Shown in pieces: positions 49,465 through 62,775 of a DNA stretch of 64,000 bases. Each line of letters begins with the position of its first letter. The first letter of the stretch is position 1. Under the pieces are notes generated by a model. It made no database searches, was not told the origin of the DNA, and saw only the letters and a program-made list of their open reading frames with translations. This DNA comes from Seison nebaliae. Its lineage: Eukaryota > Rotifera > Pararotatoria > Seisonacea > Seisonidae. The stretch lies in assembly GCA_023231475.1 (NCBI GenBank), contig JALJEE010002181.1:1-64000 (forward strand), read 5' to 3'. The translations under genes and the position numbers were made by a program.

Positions 49465-52079
49465 ATGAAGAATGATATTCTATATAATTTCCTAAAAAAA
49501 AGTTCAATTCATGGACTTAAGTTTCTTGTCGGAGCAAGAAATAATATTGCAAAAACTTATTGGATTCTAATTTGTGTGAGCTCATTACTATTTTTCTTGT
49601 ATTTGGTGTCGATTAATACCGACTATTATTTAAATAAACCTACGGAAATTGATATGTTCTTAACGTCGAATACGACATCTGTAAAATTGCCTTCTATTAG
49701 TATTTGTTTAACGAGAACCAGGTTTTTTTGATATTATATTTACATTTAATGAAATATTATAATTTAAGAGAAGAAGATTCCGGTTTGATCATAACGAATG
49801 TAATAAAATATACGAAGAATTATAATTGTTCAGCTGAAATCGGAGAAATCACACAGTCATTAATCTGTGCCAGCGGACAATTCGATGGTTTGAATGGAAA
49901 TTATCCGGAATGGAACAATAAACCGAAATTAGTTGATTATTTGGATGGATTTTTCAAGAAATTATATAGAAATATAAACTTCCGTTTTCCATCTATAATG
50001 AATATTTTAATATTTCTAAATATCTTTCATCGAGAAAATGATTGGGCACTGAGTATGAAAAAGAAGTTATTGTTGAAGAATTATGATATCCATACTGCGA
50101 TAAAAACGGTACTCAGTATCGATTTCAAAAAAATCGAACATCTCTCCATTAGTAAACTAGTTTACGAGAATTATGTCAATTGTTCTATTCATTTAGAAAA
50201 ACAAGGTTTCAATTTGGAGATAATAATTCTCATCAATAATTTCTGTTCATTGTAAAAGATATGAACAGCTATTTATATTTATTGTTTACCGGAGATTGTT
50301 TAAATGAAAGTTCTAAGAAACTATTATTCTTTTCATATCTTCGAGAAGAAATGGAAAAAATAAATTTATGGAGTTGGAAAAGTGATCCATATCTTCTGGA
50401 TGACAATCGAATACATAAGCAATTTGAAGATCTACAATTTTTGATGGAAACTTCGTTGTTTGAACAATTTCGTAGGGGAATACAAGAACTACAACCGAAA
50501 GTTGTAAGTGTGTTAAAAACAAACCTTATTGGATCTGCTTATTTGACGACCAATCTACTATTAAGATATTATTACCAGACATGGTGGAAGAGAAAACGGT
50601 ATTTAAGTTTCTTGATTTGATTTTCGAATGTAATTTATATGTTGAATTGTTTCTATGATAAAGATCAAGCATACGATTTGAGAGAGTCGTACCTTCAAGA
50701 AGACGGTTCAAACATTCTTCACTGCAATTTCAATGATCGAAAATGTAGAGAGGAAGTTAGATTTTAGACTTTCCAAATTACAAAAATGAATTTCAGGAAT
50801 TATCTCGTATTTTAACAAAAGAAGGTTTATGTTATCAAATTACCAGGAAGGATCATGCTACTTCTTTGACGGTTAAATTTCGGTTTAAAACAGACTATAT
50901 TTATGAAACAGATTGATATTAACACTTATTTGTATTTTTCAACATTTTCGACGGAGAGAGAAACGAAACTTATTTTGACTATTCAAGAGAATGGGAAAAG
51001 GCCTACCATTGTCGATAGTAAAATGGATATATTGAACGGAAGGTCCATTTCATTAGCAATTATAAGTAAGCCAGTTATTTTTTTGAACTATATAATTTTT
51101 ATATGATTAATATTTTTAGCAACTTCTACTAAATTCGAATAATTGGGGAAACTGCTCGGAACCGACTTCCGAATTCAAACACAAATACAACATTAAAGGT
51201 AAATATTCTCGAGGACAATGTATTCAAGAATGTTATTATCGCTTGGTGGTAGAACGTTGTGGCTGTAAAATATATCACGATCCAGGTTGATATTAATTGT
51301 CTCAAAAGAACTACATAAAGTTGACTTTCCTTTATTCTACTATTACACTACACCTGGTATGAAATCACTATTTTGATGAAATATATTATCTAACATATAT
51401 TTCATATAATTATATTTCATAATGGAATTATACAAACATATTAACTTCTGAAGTTCATCGTTACGGTATCAACCACTGTACGAATATTACTACGAATTAT
51501 TGTGCCTTTATAACAACAGGTTTCATTTTGTTTGTTTTAAGAAAATTAATAATAATTTAGAAAACTTCGAATGGAAAAAATATTGTCAATATTGCACTCA
51601 AGAATGTAACTTCCAGATTTTTGAGAAGATTATTATTTCAAGCACGCCATGTCCACTAAAGTTCAGGGAGAAATATGCGAGTTGTGATGACAGTAAAATA
51701 AAAAGCAGTATTATCGATGGAATAAACAACGATCCAACTTCTTCGAATTACAATCGAAGATGTCTCAATCCTTTAAATTTCAAGTTAGAGTTTTCTTCCA
51801 TATCCAAATTTCATATCTTCAGTCGATCACTAACGAAATTAAAAATGTTTTTCGATGGCAATGTAATCGAGAACCATAAACAAAAGAAAAGTATAATTTT
51901 GTCAACCACTTTAAGTTCATCTTTAATGCGCAAGTTAAATTAATATGGATCAATTTTCAGGTCAAATTGGTGGATCGTTGGGGATATGTATTGGTGGTAG
52001 CATTTTAACGTTATTCGAACTCATCTATATTTTAATGGCTGAACTATTTAGAATCATAATATTTCCGAAACAATCTTAA
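49465..52079 (+). CDS. DEG/ENaC-family sodium channel subunit (pickpocket-like)
   Basis: A trimeric amiloride-type cation channel subunit of the plasma membrane, used in arthropods for touch, chemosensation or fluid balance. The N-terminal block HGLKFLVGARN leads to TM1 (WILICVSSLLFFLYLVSI) and the post-TM1 LPSISIC motif. The extracellular domain carries CNFNDRKC, KEGLCYQI, WGNCSE, the Cys-rich run RGQCIQECYYRLVVERCGC, and CQYCTQEC. TM2 ends the protein: IGGSLGICIGGSILTLFELI, with the G-x-S selectivity-filter motif (GGS) present. Clear exons are 49465-49721, 49769-50205, 50259-50503 and from 50566; later ones are about 50700-50752, 50798-50869, 50914-51080, 51120-51285, 51430-51521, 51559-51870 and 51961-52079, with less certain edges. 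Introns are 45-65 bp. AATAAA lies at 52109-52114. I see nothing clearly broken, but the exact splice pattern before TM2 is unresolved. Confidence 0.85.
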
Positions 52080-53525
52080 TAATTATCGGTCGCAAAAGAA
52101 ATTTTAAAAATAAAAGTATCAAAATAACTCATCTATTCTGAATAGACATTAGATAGTATATAGTAGCTAAACTGAATTTTTGAGATCTTTATCGATAAAG
52201 GAGAAAAGAAATAAAAATGATAAAGAAGGATAATATTTTGAAACGAAAAGAATAAATTGAACAAATACAGTTATTATCATTGTTTGTGTTTGATGATGTT
52301 GAGAATGCGTTTTTTATATTTTTTTTTATTATAGATGTAAATTCCTATAGGGCCTATAGGGTAATTGATAAATAAAAATTAAAAATTCACGACGTTGGTC
52401 GTTGGAAATTAATTCACGGCATCTTGATTATCCCTAAAAATTTGAACTCTTTTTTCAGTAATTTCAAAATTTCATATCGAGATTGGTTAGAAAAGTTAGT
52501 TAATAACTTCGATTTACTTTTATTACATAAAATTTCTCTTACAGACAAACGAGTGGTGATTTTACTAAATACCCTGGGAGCAGGAATCGATCCTTGCCCG
52601 ACTAATTTATTTATTCGCAGAAACTCGGAAATTAAGGAACGTCATTATGGTTTATTAAGAATTTTCATTAATGAATTAAATTGAATACTGATCAATTCCT
52701 GCATTACGTAACTTTGTGACATGTGATGTATTTAAGCCAATATAAATGGAAGGAAGTAAAGAATTTACTGGCGCAAAATGTTGCAAATTCGTTTCAACTA
52801 GTTTCCTTTTCATACTATTGTCTGTCTTATTTCATAGTCTGTCTATTTTTCTTACAGGTTATTGATTCATTATAATATTCACGTATTGGGAAATAAAGTT
52901 AAAATGCACCTCCATGTATAATGATCTTCTTGTCAATGATATACTGATAGAAATTTGTTTTCTCATTTTATCTTTTCATACATTCTTTTTACAAGTTTAA
53001 TTAAATTTGATTAATAGAAAATGTTTAATTTAAAGAAAAAAAGATATCTTAAATTTTTGTGCTTGAATTCGGAAGTTAACAATAATTTATTTAAGTTCAC
53101 AAAAATTTTAGATTTTTTAGTTTTTTTTCCGAGACAATCTACCTTTTATGATTTATTTATGAATATTCTAAAACCTCAATGGAAAAAAAGGATCGTGATG
53201 CTTTGTCACGAGAATATTACATTGAAATCTGTATACGATGTAATACTGATAATAAATAATTTTTTCAACTACATTTTATAGTTAGATATATTTCGGATAT
53301 ATTTATTAGGTTAACAAATAATGAAAATGACAAAGCACAACAATATTAACATAAAAATGAAATGTAAATAATTATCAAAATAAAGGTTAGAAGAATTGAA
53401 TGGCCGATAGTTTTAAATGAAAAAAGATGATGTATAAGAAGAAGGATGAATTGAAAAATGTGATTTATTTATTTGGAGTTCGAGATTTTTGTTGAAGTAG
53501 ATGTTATCAAAGATAAGTTCCTAAA
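52080..53525. other. Spacer with unassigned short open frames
   Basis: 3' region of the channel gene, then AT-rich DNA. Open frames of 86 codons at 52424-52684 and 53021-53281 have no recognisable motifs and no good context, so I did not call them genes. A tandem CCTATAGGG pair lies at 52344-52361. The uORF 53501-53524 (MLSKISS then stop) ends one base before the Sec6 ATG. Confidence 0.45.
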
Positions 53526-56393
53526 ATGAATGAGAAATTGAAGTTGATGCAACATCAGGGGGAGTTGATGGCATATAAGAAATTGCATCAACTTTTATCC
53601 TCCCCAAATTATTTAGAGGATTTGGATTCGACTAAATCCACCGCCGAGAAACAGAAAAATATCAGCGACTGTCGATTGAATGATCATATGCAACGGCAAT
53701 TTGAGAGTATCCGATTAAGTAAAGAGATGATGATGAAATCATTATCATCAATTGATGAGATAAAGAAGAAAATGGGAACAATCTCTGAGAATTATACGAA
53801 GATAGTTCCATTAGAAAATCGGTTTATTGATTTGAAAAAGAGTGCACGTTCCTACTCTCAATATCGTCGAGCTAAAGATGATTTGAAGCAAATTTTAGAT
53901 GTAAACAAAATTGTGGAAGATATCAATAATCAGATGGATGATATGCATCAATTATTGATTGCTCATCATTCGTTGATGGAGTTGGATCATACGAAGAATG
54001 TTTTACTTAGCGACATCTATCCTAATAAAGATCATCGGAATAAAGTTCTCAAATATTTCTCGTCACTACCGAAACTTTATGAAAAAATGGAAAAAAAAAT
54101 ATTTAAAGGAATCATCAGTGTTTATCGAAGTGCTGCTGTTAATAATTCTGAATTATTAGTGACAGCAATTCGAATAATAGAACGAGAGGAAGCTCAAGAT
54201 GCATTATGGGAAACGAAAAAGAATGAATTAATGCAAAAAAATCCATCAGTCATCAATCATCATTCAGATCATTTAAATAATGATTTCGATTCTAATGATC
54301 ATCAATATTATGTAAGTGAGAAGAAGAACGAAAACATCTTTCCATTACGACCATTAAAATGGAAAGAAAAATGTTTCGATTATCTCCAAGAGAGGATGGT
54401 GACGGTAGTGAATGGAGTTCTCTTGAAACCGAAAGAAGAAGAATTATGGCTCGTTTCACATATACAATTATTACGAACACAAATGCTAAATGAATTAATT
54501 CCAATCAAACGATACGTAGTCAATCTCCTCCCACCATATTATGATATTATGAATCAAATGACAAAATTCATTTATTTTGCAATTGCTGATCATTTGAAGG
54601 AGATTGCTGATGCGGGAACACTCGACAAATTGGAACCGACGACGATGTTGTGTGCACCACAAGAGATCGTTAGCGTTCTCAAACAACCCGAATTGAGAAT
54701 TGATCCAAAATTCATCGATCGATTAACTAACGAACGATCACTCCTTTCTTATGAAACGAGTAATAAATTAATCGATATTTATCATCAATATGTTCGACAA
54801 AATTTCAATACTTGGTCAATCAACGCGATTAATATCGAGAAGAATGTTCTTCATTTTCCTTTCGATTACATATTTAATTTTGATTATTATTATTATTATT
54901 ATTATTTAGGATTGGTACAATTCGAAACGAGTAGAACTTAATGGCAACTCCAAATTCTATACGACTCTACCAATACTCGTTTCTCAGATGTTGGATGAAC
55001 ATGTTAATAAATTGACAATTTAAATTATTATTATTATGAATTATATTATTTAAATTATGAAAATTATTTTTAGCTTAATTTGGCAAGTACGATTGAAAGT
55101 TATCCGAAATGTCTCAAACATATTCTCAATGGTTCGTTGGAATTCTTGAAGGATTTTTTCAACAAATATCATAGTTCTCCTTTTTCATCTCAATTCCCTT
55201 TCATTTCCGTTTCAGATACATTATTGGAATTCCGAAACGATCATTTTAAGAGCGAACGTGCTAAATCTGATAATTATACACATCATCTGATTGCTGCATT
55301 GAATAATGTAGATATCTTCAAATATCAGATCCATCAGATGGCGAAGAAATATAGTCACGTGAAATTGGAAGAACAAATTGTCGATTCATCTATCGTTGAT
55401 AAATTGACACGTTTACAAAAATTAATCATACATCTGATTCTAGATGAGATTCGAGCTGATCTTACACAACATTTAAGGAATATCATGACACCGGAATGGT
55501 TCGATATGAATCAGAATGTTGTGGTGGAACGAACAGTGGCAGATTATTATGAAGATTATTCGATGTTACATCCTTATTATATCACCATCATTTCGAGACG
55601 ATTACAATTGGAAATATTCGATTGTTTCATAACATCAATCTCATCGTCGAAAGCGAAAGATTTATTCCCAAACATATCACATTCTTTATACGAGTCACCT
55701 GGTGAAATTAAGAGAATTTCTACAACTTTCAAAAATACTTTCGATTCTGTCCAAGGTGTCTTTTCTCGTTCCGAGAAATTATTGAATGATGAATCGACAA
55801 ATTATCTCTCAATTCTTCCAATTCTTGGCGAATTATTATCGTCAACCGAAACCATATTCAAATTCCTGATTGACGATCTCATCAAACGATTCCCGTCTGT
55901 CAATGAGAATATCATAAAAGATATCGTCAATTATCGTGGCGATATCGATCGTCCAGTTTATGAAGATTTCATTAGTCAATTGAAGGAGAACTATCCTCCA
56001 TTATCGTCATCGAACCATCATATGGAACAACTGACGAAAAATACTTTCAATCTCCTCTTGACTAATGGCGATTATTCGACGAACAATGACGAACGTCTCA
56101 AATTGATCGATCTGTCAACGGAGAATTTATTTTTTGCTCTCAATATTCATTTGAAAGAGATCGACGAATATAAATTAACTCCCCGAATGGCCGTCGTCGG
56201 ATTAAATAAGAAAATTGCGCAAACATTCCAGCCGACATTCCTTGCAGGAAATAAAAGTTCATTATTGAAAAGAGGAGAACAATTCCTCCATCCGGTATTG
56301 AACGCCGCATCTAATAATGAGGATAAATCGAGAAGGAATTCTAATAACGATTCGAATCCTGTCCAACCAGGAAATCCGTTTGACGAAAATTAG
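53526..56393 (+). CDS. EXOC3: Exocyst complex subunit Sec6 (EXOC3)
   Basis: Sec6 is a core subunit of the octameric exocyst that tethers secretory vesicles to the plasma membrane. Exons are 53526-54845, 54910-55002 and 55074-56393; phases join, giving 910 aa (human about 750). The N-terminus is helical and coiled-coil-like (residues 30-200). Conserved landmarks are AIRIIEREEAQDALW, PLKWKEKCFDYLQER, LWLVSHIQLLRTQML, LLPPYYDIMNQM, KFYTTLPILVSQM, a conserved Glu-Arg-Thr-Val-x-Asp-Tyr turn (VVERTVADYYEDY), SRRLQLEIFDCFI and VNYRGDIDR. The extra length lies partly in an Asn/Ser/Asp-rich insert near residue 245 and in a tail. The last residues are NPVQPGNPFDEN, holding an Asn-Pro-Phe followed by acids, the type bound by EH domains. 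AATAAA lies at 56610-56615. Confidence 0.93.
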
Positions 56394-56926
56394 AATTTGA
56401 TTTCAATTGAATTTATCTTTTAAAATTTAAAATTTATTTTATTCGATTCTTAATATGATTCTAATATGATTCTAAAAAATTTTTCAATGAAATGATTCCG
56501 GAAATTATTTATGTAAATTATTATCATCTGATTGTTGATGATTTGAACATTTGATAACAATCTAACACATGATTCCCAGATAACGGTTAGGGAAGTCACA
56601 GATATTGATAATAAACTATTTATTCTTCATGTTTCATCATGTACTGGAAATGAATTAATTGAATTGAAAAAAAAATCTTTTAACTAAAATAATGGAATTG
56701 GGATGGAAAGTCGAATGGAATTTATTGATTATTTGTAAATCAATTTCTAATTAAACTTATCCTGAAAATAGAGAATTGAATTATGTAATGGAGGAGATTG
56801 ATATTAATAACAGAAGAATATTTGTTGAGAGGAAAGGAGATGGAAAATAATTAGCATTATGCATGAATTAAGAGTAGGAGGAATTGAGGAAGATTAAATG
56901 GTGTAAGGAGAAAGATGTTCTCTCAG
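56394..56926. other. EXOC3 3' region
   Basis: Holds the poly(A) signal at 56610-56615 and AT-rich sequence. No gene seen. Confidence 0.5.
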
Positions 56927-57417
56927 TTAATTAGCATTACAATTTGGATGAATCCGATGTGTGGGAACGAAGGATACCAAATAAAAGAAATTAAAAGATA
57001 AAACGATTTGATTATATTCTCCGAGAGAAAGATTTTCAATCAATATCCGTTTAGCACTTTTCGTGCATTGCTGATTAGTTGTCGAATGAAGAATCAAGAC
57101 GAACTCCACCGGCAACATTGAGTCATGTACGACGAGTGGTATGGTAGGAAATTAATGATAAAAATGAATTGGTAAACATGTGAGGAAAATTGGTGAGGAA
57201 AATTTATTTTTTCATCGATTGCATGGTGCTGCCGATGAGGAATATATGAAAGTCTCGCTTCTTTCCCATTGGGGAACTGATTGGTGAACATTGGAAAATT
57301 GGGTGACAATACAACAGAAGCATTCTCACTTTTCTCAACTGTGAACCATTGTAATTCGTTTAGAGCACCAGAAGTAAGACAAACACACAACAAATTTCTT
57401 TGATAACAAATCGCCAT
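56927..57417 (-). CDS. Candidate small two-exon gene, unidentified
   Basis: The minus strand has an ATG in good context (AAAAATGG) at 57417, then 80 open codons with coding-like composition, noticeably richer in G+C than the flanks. A 74-bp GT...AG intron (57104-57177) joins in phase to a second open exon ending at 56927, giving about 138 aa. Readable parts are MAICYQRNLLCVCLTSGAL, ELQWFTVEKSENASVVLSPN and STTNQQCTKSAKRILIEN. VVLSPNFP followed by PNGKEA faintly recalls a CUB domain, but the pattern is too weak to name. A further splice near 57004 may replace the last residues. Confidence 0.35.
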
Positions 57418-60400
57418 TTTTTCTTTTATTTAGTTAATTCTTATTTTCACTAATTGGATTGTGGTTTCTTAATGGAAGTGCAATATCACTTTTAAGCTAC
57501 CCGTGGGGGTAATACCGATTAAATGCTACTAGTTACTATTCAAACTAGATTTTCTTTCACAGATTTTCTTTTTGTTAAAATTATACAATACCTTCTTCCC
57601 TATGTAAGTCCAACATCTACTCCCTCTCAAACTGCACTCATTTTCGATTGACATATGATTTGCTCAATCCTCTTTTTCAAGTTTTCCTTTACTCTGCTTC
57701 ACCTCACTCGGATACGATTGAGTACTAAATTATTTTAACAATAGCTCATAGGAAAGAATAGGAAATTCTATTATAAAACGATCAGCGCTTATTGGGATCT
57801 GTCGAAATGGTATTTCCTAATTAGAAAATATTTTTAATATTTCACTTTTCTCCTCTTTCACTCAACTTCATCATCATCGACTTCTAATAATTTTACAATG
57901 AAACAAATATAACTAATTTCATATTATGATAACTAAAATTTTCATGTTTTAATTTCAATTTTTCAATTTCTTATTCGAGATGAGTAATTCGATAAGGAAC
58001 AGTTTAATTAAATGAAGATTAATCAATCATAATTATTTTGTCAGCGTGATCGAAAAAGAAGAATTTGTGATGATAAGAAAATTGTAGTTTTTGAAACAGA
58101 TAATTTTTATTAAATTTACTCAATTCATTCGTGCGAACAATTATAACATTTTCCTTCTTATCTCACGGAATGGAAATGAATGAGAGGGAAATTGATAGGA
58201 TCTAATCTCTTCTTCGACTTGTTTTCTTTTCATTTGTCTTTGCATTATTCTAATTATTTCTCCTTTTCGTACACCTTAAGGTGTGTCTGTGTGTGTGTAA
58301 GATGATATGATATGGTAATTGGATATTTCTAATAAATATCGACTCGTCGTCCAATTTTTAGTTGAAAAATAATTTGATTAGAAATGAAGCCAATTAAAGA
58401 TATCAGTTGTCATATGATACAATCGATACAAATTGATTCTTTAGGTAATTCATTCTCATTTAATCATAAGTGAATAGAAAGATGACGGAAAAAATGGAAA
58501 CATTTCATAACGATAATGATTTTGATAAAGCTTCATCTCATTAAATTTCTCATTTCAATCTTTCAATATTTGCACAGCACACAATAAGAGGATTTGTGGA
58601 GATATTTCTAGTCATTAAAAATCGTGGTTTACAGGCAGAAATTGATTATGATGATGGTGAGAGAAGAGGAGAATGATACTATTAGAATGGCATTATGTCC
58701 ACTAATTAGTAGGATGACCACGTCTGTCAGAAATTCCATTTGATTGAATCATTCAGACCGATTGGAGATAAGAAAGAAATAATAACTTTGTTTAACATTC
58801 AGCGACTGTTTCCCATTTTTTGCGATATGTAAACAATGTAAATAATTTGTAATTAAACTCTAATTATAAATATCATAGCGAAAACAAGACCATTTTGATG
58901 GAAATGGAATTCTATTGATTTATGTTCGACCAGATGTGAAGATTCCATTTTATGATTGACGGATAATGTGAAGTCTCTCTGACAATTGCTTGTGGAAGTT
59001 CGTTCTATTTATTATCTTTTACCGCAGTTCCATCCGAAAAAAAAACCAGCTGATTCTCGGACAAAAAATTTTCTTGTCATTTGTTCTAAACTAATATTGG
59101 AATTTTCAAAAAATCTTGAACTATTCCAATTATGTAATTGTTACAATTCATTTGTTCTAAGTAAACGATAGTCTTTCCAATATCAACTAAAATATTCGAT
59201 TGTTTCTGTAAATGTGAAAAATGGAAAGAAAATTGTTTTTATAAGTTCTCTTACAAGAGAACCCAATAAATGTGGAAAGAAGTGATGGAAGTTAAGACAT
59301 GTGAGTAGGAATTGCCCTGAAATTTATGATATTTATGTAAATATATGATGGAATAGTAACGGTAATAATAGATGATTCTTCTGCGACTCTCCTGATGGTG
59401 ATGTACATGATTAATAAAAAAAACTATAGAAATTTTTTGGAAAGTATATTTGTATCAATCAGTCAACGCGTGTCCAACTCCATAAATAATCATTAATTCA
59501 ATAACGACATTCGTCATATTGTTCGTATCTCTATCTTCCACTACACATCTCTCATATCGCTATGTCCGTTTTACAAAGTTCATCGAATCAACATATATAC
59601 TCTTCATTCTAACTTTTAGAGAAATGATTGTTGTAGCTAGACAGGCCGGAAGTTATTGGGGGAATTCTATTTATTTTTTTATTCCAAATGTTTTTTTCTA
59701 ACAAAATCAATTCCATCAATTCCATTCTAATAGTTCATTCTTCTCCTTCTTCTATTTCTACTCATGAGAGATATATTTCTATAAAAGCCTTTCAATTTAC
59801 AAAAGTACCTGGTTCTTCTTCTTTGAATATGAATCGTCTGCTTTTCTTCTTCATCGAAACAATTTGTTCGAAATTCTCTGAAGAAACTTGAGATTTGCGG
59901 TTCCCATTGTTTCAATTGTAAAACAATAGTTCTTAAGTGTCAATATGGACCGTCATAGTACTTGTATTCATCTGCGATTGAAAAAGTTTATTTCTTTTCT
60001 TAATCTTCGTCTTTATGATACTTTAAAATTCCATTAACACTCGCCATCTTCTTCATCCGAACAGTAATCGATAGGTTAGCAAATTAAAAGTTTCTAATTC
60101 AACCAATTTTTTGGAGAAGTAATACAAAAGTATTTTTTAAGAATTTCGGTTTATTAGATGAATTTCGATAATTTATTGAGGAAAATTTTGTGTGATTCCA
60201 TCGAAGGAATAATAATTCTATTAAGTAGAATAGGAAATGATACATTGCAGATTTGGGAAGTAATGGCAAATGAACTTTTTGTTGTTTTAATTAGTCTCAT
60301 ATGTTTTCCCACAATTTCCCAATTCCTATCAATACTTAATGTATATAACAGTATTTACCAATTGACACGGTTATAATTTGCCGCAAGAACCTTTATTTCC

Positions 60401-61736
60401 GGAATCTATTTCAACTCGCACTCTCCTCGACAATGAACCAAGACTTCTCCTAATTCTTTACATTTTCATGTTCCAACTCTTGTGTATTGTCACATCGTTT
60501 ATGTTATGGAAGAAGTTACTTTAATTTAAAGATATTTCTCCTTCCTCTCCTTACAATGACGAACGAGAAGAAATTTCGTGAAGAGGATGATGGAATTTAA
60601 ACGTCTAATTCGTAGGAATTATTAGCAGGAGAATTGAGAGGAAGAAATTAAATTGAGATGATGAAAATTAATGTGAAATGTTCGAAGGGAGAATGAAGAA
60701 AATCAGTTGGGAGAAATCGTAAACAACATCTTCACGACTAACAACAACTTCATCAAAATTCAATTAACATCTATTTTCTTTATTGCTGATATTGATCAAT
60801 CGTTCAAACATTGGCATTCAACTTTCATTATTATTCGTTCAATCATTTTACGTTCCTTCATCTTTCACCGCAATCGAAATATGTTTCTCTCGACCGATTA
60901 TTATGCGTATGATTATAGTTATGGGACTTTATTATTTTAATTGAACTTCATTCTATGTACGACCATAATTCGGTTGGTTTATATAAAAACATCATTGAAA
61001 GAAAAAAGTTCAACCGCCAATATTGTGTGTATGAAATGAAGTTGGACAATTGTTTTAATGAAGATATTGATTAATTTTATATTACTCTCATACTTTCGTA
61101 TGTCCTTTAGGACTGTTCATTTGAAGAGTTAATGAAATGTAGTTACTACTGTTTCTTTCTTTAAATAAATCGATTCTTCTTCTTAAATTTTGAAGAAATG
61201 TCAATTTTCAAACAATAACAATAACAAGAATAACCACAAGAGGAATAATAGGAGATAGGAAGACATTCATAGTATAATATTGACCTACATCTCCGTCATC
61301 TTCTCATTGTGATGATGTTAGCGAGAAGATTGAATTCTTTCCATGATTATATTTCAATTATTTTGAAAGAAGACGACAGTTCTTGGATGAAAAGCGACTA
61401 GCACTTGAACAATATAATTCAGTAGAATAAGTGAATGAACATGAATGAGTATGATGTTGTTTGAAAAGAAGTAGATAAAATAAAACTTCCGTCAGCTGAT
61501 GAGAAATGATTATATCGAATATTCTAATAAGTACAAGTGAATAGTTTTCATGTTAGAATTGGAGATACATATTTTTTTCTTCTACCTGTTGGAGATACAA
61601 TAAACAACAATGGAGTAGAAAAGAAAGTGGAATATCTATCGACTTCCTCTATCTAATAATAGTTGTAGCTCGACGTTCAAGTATCCATTTGATCATATCT
61701 CCATATGGAATGGAATGTCACGTTCTATATTTACAG
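57418..61736. other. Gene-poor spacer
   Basis: About 4.3 kb with no supported gene. Open frames of 60-77 codons are low-complexity and lack splice partners. A short GT run sits near 58283-58298. Sequence immediately before 61737 includes a TTTACAG acceptor for the candidate exon there. Confidence 0.5.
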
Positions 61737-62165
61737 ATGTTATGTTGGCATTATTTCCAATTGTTTATGACACGAACAACGGAATGCTGTACCGATGCAT
61801 GTGAACCAGATCGATGCACTAATAAGGTAGGATTAGTGATTTCTTTCTGTCTCCACCTCTCTCTCGCACTTCGTCTGTGATTAGTTGAACGAAACTGTTT
61901 CTACCTATTTACTACTAGTAGATGGTCGGTCGGTCGGTCGTTGGTTGAGGTAATAAGGGAGAGAAATTAGTGAGAGGAAGATTTATTTATTTAAACAAAA
62001 TGATAAAGAGTGTACGAGAGAGAATGATATGTGATAAATTTTCAGATCCATATTAGTGGAATTCACATGTAGCAGATGTCAGACTTCTTCCTTCCGTACA
62101 AAAAAATATCACAATCACGATTTCATTCGCGATAACATCAAAGACTGATGTGGACATGGAAACAG
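61737..62165 (+). CDS. Candidate exon pair with Cys-rich peptide, unidentified gene
   Basis: Exon A (61737-61826, exactly 30 codons) is bounded by TTTACAG and AAG|GTAGGA and reads MLCWHYFQLFMTRTTECC, then TDACEPDRCTNK. Exon B (62057-62165) is bounded by ATTAG and ACAG|GTAGGA and reads in the same phase WNSHVADVRLLPSVQKNITI and 16 more codons. A nearer acceptor (TTCAG at 62045) instead opens a different frame, SILVEFTCSRCQTSSFRTKK, that soon stops; so the exon B frame is uncertain. Both pieces have more coding-like composition than the flanks. Another open stretch at 62264-62385 (PLGNGTKIPPPQPPTRQF) may belong. I do not recognise a family. Confidence 0.28.
61924..61946. repeat. Short (GGTC)n tract
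   Basis: Four GGTC units plus GTTGG variants; same family as the tract at 16999-17022. Confidence 0.7.
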
Positions 62166-62627
62166 GTAGGAAAGTGTAACTCATGAACCATAATCAGATA
62201 GAACATTAGTTACAAGAAAAACATATGAAAATGTTATTGAACTAATTACATAATATAGACTAATTGAAGTCATTGAAATGCGGCATATATCCACTTAATT
62301 CCAACATACTAGATTTCCCTCTTGGAAACGGCACCAAAATTCCTCCTCCACAACCACCCACCAGACAATTTCATGTATTAATTTCAAGAACTGTTTATAT
62401 TTCCCTCTGCTGTGCGAAAGTCTCAATAATTCCTTCTTTGATAAAATCACTCATCTTTAAATAACATTTTACAGATAAACGATTATTGTGTCTGTTCAAA
62501 TTTCTTCCTTCTTTATCCAGATAAAATTCGTTATTTGCATAATCATTTCGTCTCATTTATGAGGGGCAAGGTGCGAAAAGAATCACTTCTCTTATAAGAA
62601 TGGTGTGAATTGAAAGGAGGATAGCAA

Positions 62628-62649
62628 TACCAACAACAACAACAACAAG
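62628..62649. repeat. (CAA)n microsatellite
   Basis: About seven CAA units. Confidence 0.85.
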
Positions 62650-62775
62650 ATTAATATCAAATCTTGAATAATATTATTCTCATATTATTCTTTTCATTTT
62701 TGACAATTTCTTTTTCAAAAAAACATCTTTCTCCATCCGAATGAAATCCTTCCAAACTAACGACGAAATTGACTC

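Noticed and set aside
52424-53281. Two 86-codon open frames between the channel gene and EXOC3
   Set aside because: No motifs, no splice partners and AT-driven composition; could be chance.
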